From: Nitrosomonadales bacterium
GTDB lineage: Bacteria; Pseudomonadota; Gammaproteobacteria; Burkholderiales; Gallionellaceae
Length of the DNA stretch: 6,096 nt
NCBI GenBank assembly: GCA_003235435.1
Contig: QJWF01000148.1
Span: 1-6,096, forward strand
Direction of reading: 5' to 3'
Shown in pieces: positions 5,610 through 6,096 of the stretch. The notes under the pieces were generated by a model, which saw only the letters and a program-made list of their open reading frames with translations, ran no database searches and was not told where the DNA came from. Position 1 is the stretch's first letter. The number at the start of each line of letters is the position of its first letter. A program made the position numbers and the translations under genes.

Positions 5610-5765
5610 CTTTTCGGACACCTCCGCCCTTGCCACGGATCCACACAAAGTCAACATAACAAAGGTGCCGATCACAATGCCAAAAAGACATTGGAATCGT
5701 GTCCGACCAACAACCATAAGATGGGTTGTGGCCGACTTCCAATTAAGGCATTTGAACTGATGCAT
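4959..5765 (-). CDS. N-terminal part of the frame-broken SBBP propeller protein, with signal peptide
   Basis: The frame gives 268 residues from ATG 5765. This start is chosen because AGGAG (5773-5777) lies 7 nt upstream. The frame stays open to a TTG at 5804, but that codon has no such site. The N-terminus is a Sec signal peptide with a long n-region: positive residues up to Arg23, a hydrophobic core CLFGIVIGTFVMLTLCG (26-42) and a likely cleavage after VARA (Ala47). It is not a lipobox, because Leu precedes Cys41. The mature part begins EVSEKWVKFYD and holds four repeats starting at Trp53, Trp103, Trp155 and Trp206. After the Trp260 of the next repeat the frame runs into eight unrelated residues (GLLRIRNY) and a stop. 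The true continuation is in the +1 frame. Expected product: a truncated exported protein of four blades, unlikely to close a propeller alone. Confidence 0.75.
   Translation of the reverse strand: MHQFKCLNWKSATTHLMVVGRTRFQCLFGIVIGTFVMLTLCGSVARAEVSEKWVKFYDAGATDSGKAVVVDSAGNAYVTGYSWSGSNSDFVTIKYDAAGTLLWVKRYNGPDNSNDVPEAIAIDSAGNVYVTGASYSATYLDFATIKYDPAGNQLWEARYHSPTGDNRPKALVVDTVGNVYVTGESFSGTNVDYATVKYSAAGLQQWAVRFNGSGNGHDRPVAVGVDAAGNVYVTGSVWQGFTNDYDYMTIKYSASGVQQWGLLRIRNY
4984..4988 (-). other. Frame break in the propeller gene
   Basis: On the minus strand the upstream frame reads CAG TGG GGC TTA. The frame that continues the protein family reads GCT TAC TCC GAA TAC GCA (AYSEYA), which requires one G of the GGGG run (4987-4984) to be skipped, or two bases gained. 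The conserved Trp (TGG, 4988-4986) ends one repeat, and YATIKY of the following repeat appears only nine codons later. The sequence context is not a known programmed-frameshift signal. Confidence 0.7.
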
Positions 5766-5772
5766 GACGTAT

Positions 5773-5777
5773 CTCCT
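5773..5777 (-). promoter_or_regulatory. Ribosome binding site that sets the propeller gene start
   Basis: AGGAG on the minus strand, 7 nt before ATG 5765. It makes this ATG clearly better than the TTG at 5804 and than the internal ATG at 5717, which would give a shorter signal peptide but has no such site. Confidence 0.75.
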
Positions 5778-5778
5778 A

Positions 5779-5857
5779 CCGTATAACGGACATGATATTG
5801 GCAAAGGCCTATCTGTTAGGACTCGCCCAGAGTGCCGAGATTGGCGACGTTATACGT
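5779..5857. repeat. Inverted repeat CGTTATACG upstream of the propeller gene
   Basis: CGTTATACG reads on the plus strand at 5848-5856 and on the minus strand at 5788-5780, giving a 9-bp inverted repeat with 59 bases between arms. Each arm is itself nearly palindromic (ACGT-TAT-ACGT at 5847-5857, CCGT-ATA-ACGG at 5779-5789). Inside the arms GGCA can pair with TGCC. The element ends just upstream of the ribosome binding site. It could be paired operator sites, an mRNA leader fold, or a relic resembling an integron attC site. None is proven. Confidence 0.45.
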
Positions 5858-6096
5858 TGCATTTGCCTAAGGTTTTTCGATAGCGCCCAACAGAATGAAT
5901 GCTGCATAGAAAGTATTAATAATGAGGTGAATTTTGACGTAATATAATCCCTATGTAATTTTTCTGTTGATGTTCAACTTAGCAAAGTCTTGCATCAATG
6001 CCTATCCTACTTTGGTATGGGTGCATAAGCCGATTGGACTAATACCTGCTTCTCTTCCATTCCCGCTTCTTGCACGGAGAGTAACTACGATCCCTA
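5805..6096. other. AT-rich spacer upstream of the propeller gene
   Basis: No gene is recognised on either strand in these 292 bases. The most AT-rich part (about 5905-5965) would suit a promoter for the propeller gene, but I find no pair of -35 and -10 boxes that stands out. A small perfect hairpin GTTGA-TGT-TCAAC is at 5966-5978, and GGTAT/ATACC lie at 6014-6018 and 6042-6046. The outer arm of the CGTTATACG inverted repeat is also here. Confidence 0.5.

Larger units (their letters stand above)
3533..5765 (-). pseudogene. Secreted SBBP-repeat beta-propeller gene, frame-broken (whole locus)
   Basis: The two overlapping frames listed separately are best read as one damaged gene. The upstream frame carries the start, signal peptide and first four repeats. 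The downstream frame continues the repeat series in the same order and adds the C-terminal domain. The join falls at a GGGG run (4984-4987), inside a repeat that is only 55 bases from one conserved Trp codon to the next, while the other repeats take about 150-185 bases. A single deletion of roughly 95-120 bases, of length 2 modulo 3, would explain both the short repeat and the frame change. An assembly collapse of similar repeats is the main alternative. An intact version would encode a protein of well over 700 residues exported through Sec. Confidence 0.7.

Noticed and set aside
5638..5646. Lipoprotein signal at the cysteine in the hydrophobic core of the propeller protein
   Set aside because: The residue before Cys41 is Leu, not Gly or Ala, and a normal signal peptidase I site VARA follows six residues later.
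5766..5804. Longer propeller protein starting at TTG 5804
   Set aside because: It would add 13 residues before the signal peptide from a rare start codon without a Shine-Dalgarno site, while ATG 5765 has AGGAG at a good distance.

Overview
The window looks like chromosomal DNA of a betaproteobacterium. The evidence is the conserved block rpsF-rpsR-rplI-dnaB, the sequence style of its proteins (for example the lysine-rich N-terminal extension of bS18), and a tRNA-Val(GAC) of the type that begins AGGCGCG. A Nitrosomonadales/Gallionellaceae-like source is possible but cannot be settled from this sequence. Every gene I can support is on the minus strand, so the window reads from right to left.

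Layout in transcription order. (1) 5805-6096: an AT-rich stretch with no gene, holding small inverted repeats. (2) 5765-3533: a gene for a secreted, repeat-rich protein. It has a signal peptide, then SBBP-type beta-propeller repeats of about 50-60 residues, then a C-terminal beta-rich domain. The reading frame is broken near 4984-4988, exactly where one propeller repeat has shrunk to an 18-codon remnant, so the gene is probably a pseudogene or a recently damaged allele. (3) 3532-3077: about 450 bases without a gene. (4) A near-consensus promoter (3076-3049) and a structured leader, then rpsF (bS6), rpsR (bS18) and rplI (bL9), ended by a clear intrinsic terminator (1712-1682). priB, which often lies between rpsF and rpsR in proteobacteria, is absent here. 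(5) dnaB, the replicative helicase. (6) tRNA-Val(GAC) with its own stable-RNA-type promoter and an intrinsic terminator.

The ribosomal protein genes form one operon with strong Shine-Dalgarno sites and tight spacing. bS6 and bS18 bind each other on the 30S platform, and their joint transcription fits the known autoregulation of such operons. dnaB follows the terminator, so it depends on read-through or on a promoter of its own that is not obvious. The right-hand third, with its propeller gene and flanking AT-rich spacers, is visibly less GC-rich than dnaB and looks like an accessory insertion beside a core locus. I see no transposase, integrase or CRISPR array. The most interesting points are the collapsed and frame-shifted propeller gene, the missing priB, the unusual C33 in the tRNA anticodon loop, the structured rpsF leader, and a 9-bp inverted repeat just upstream of the propeller gene.
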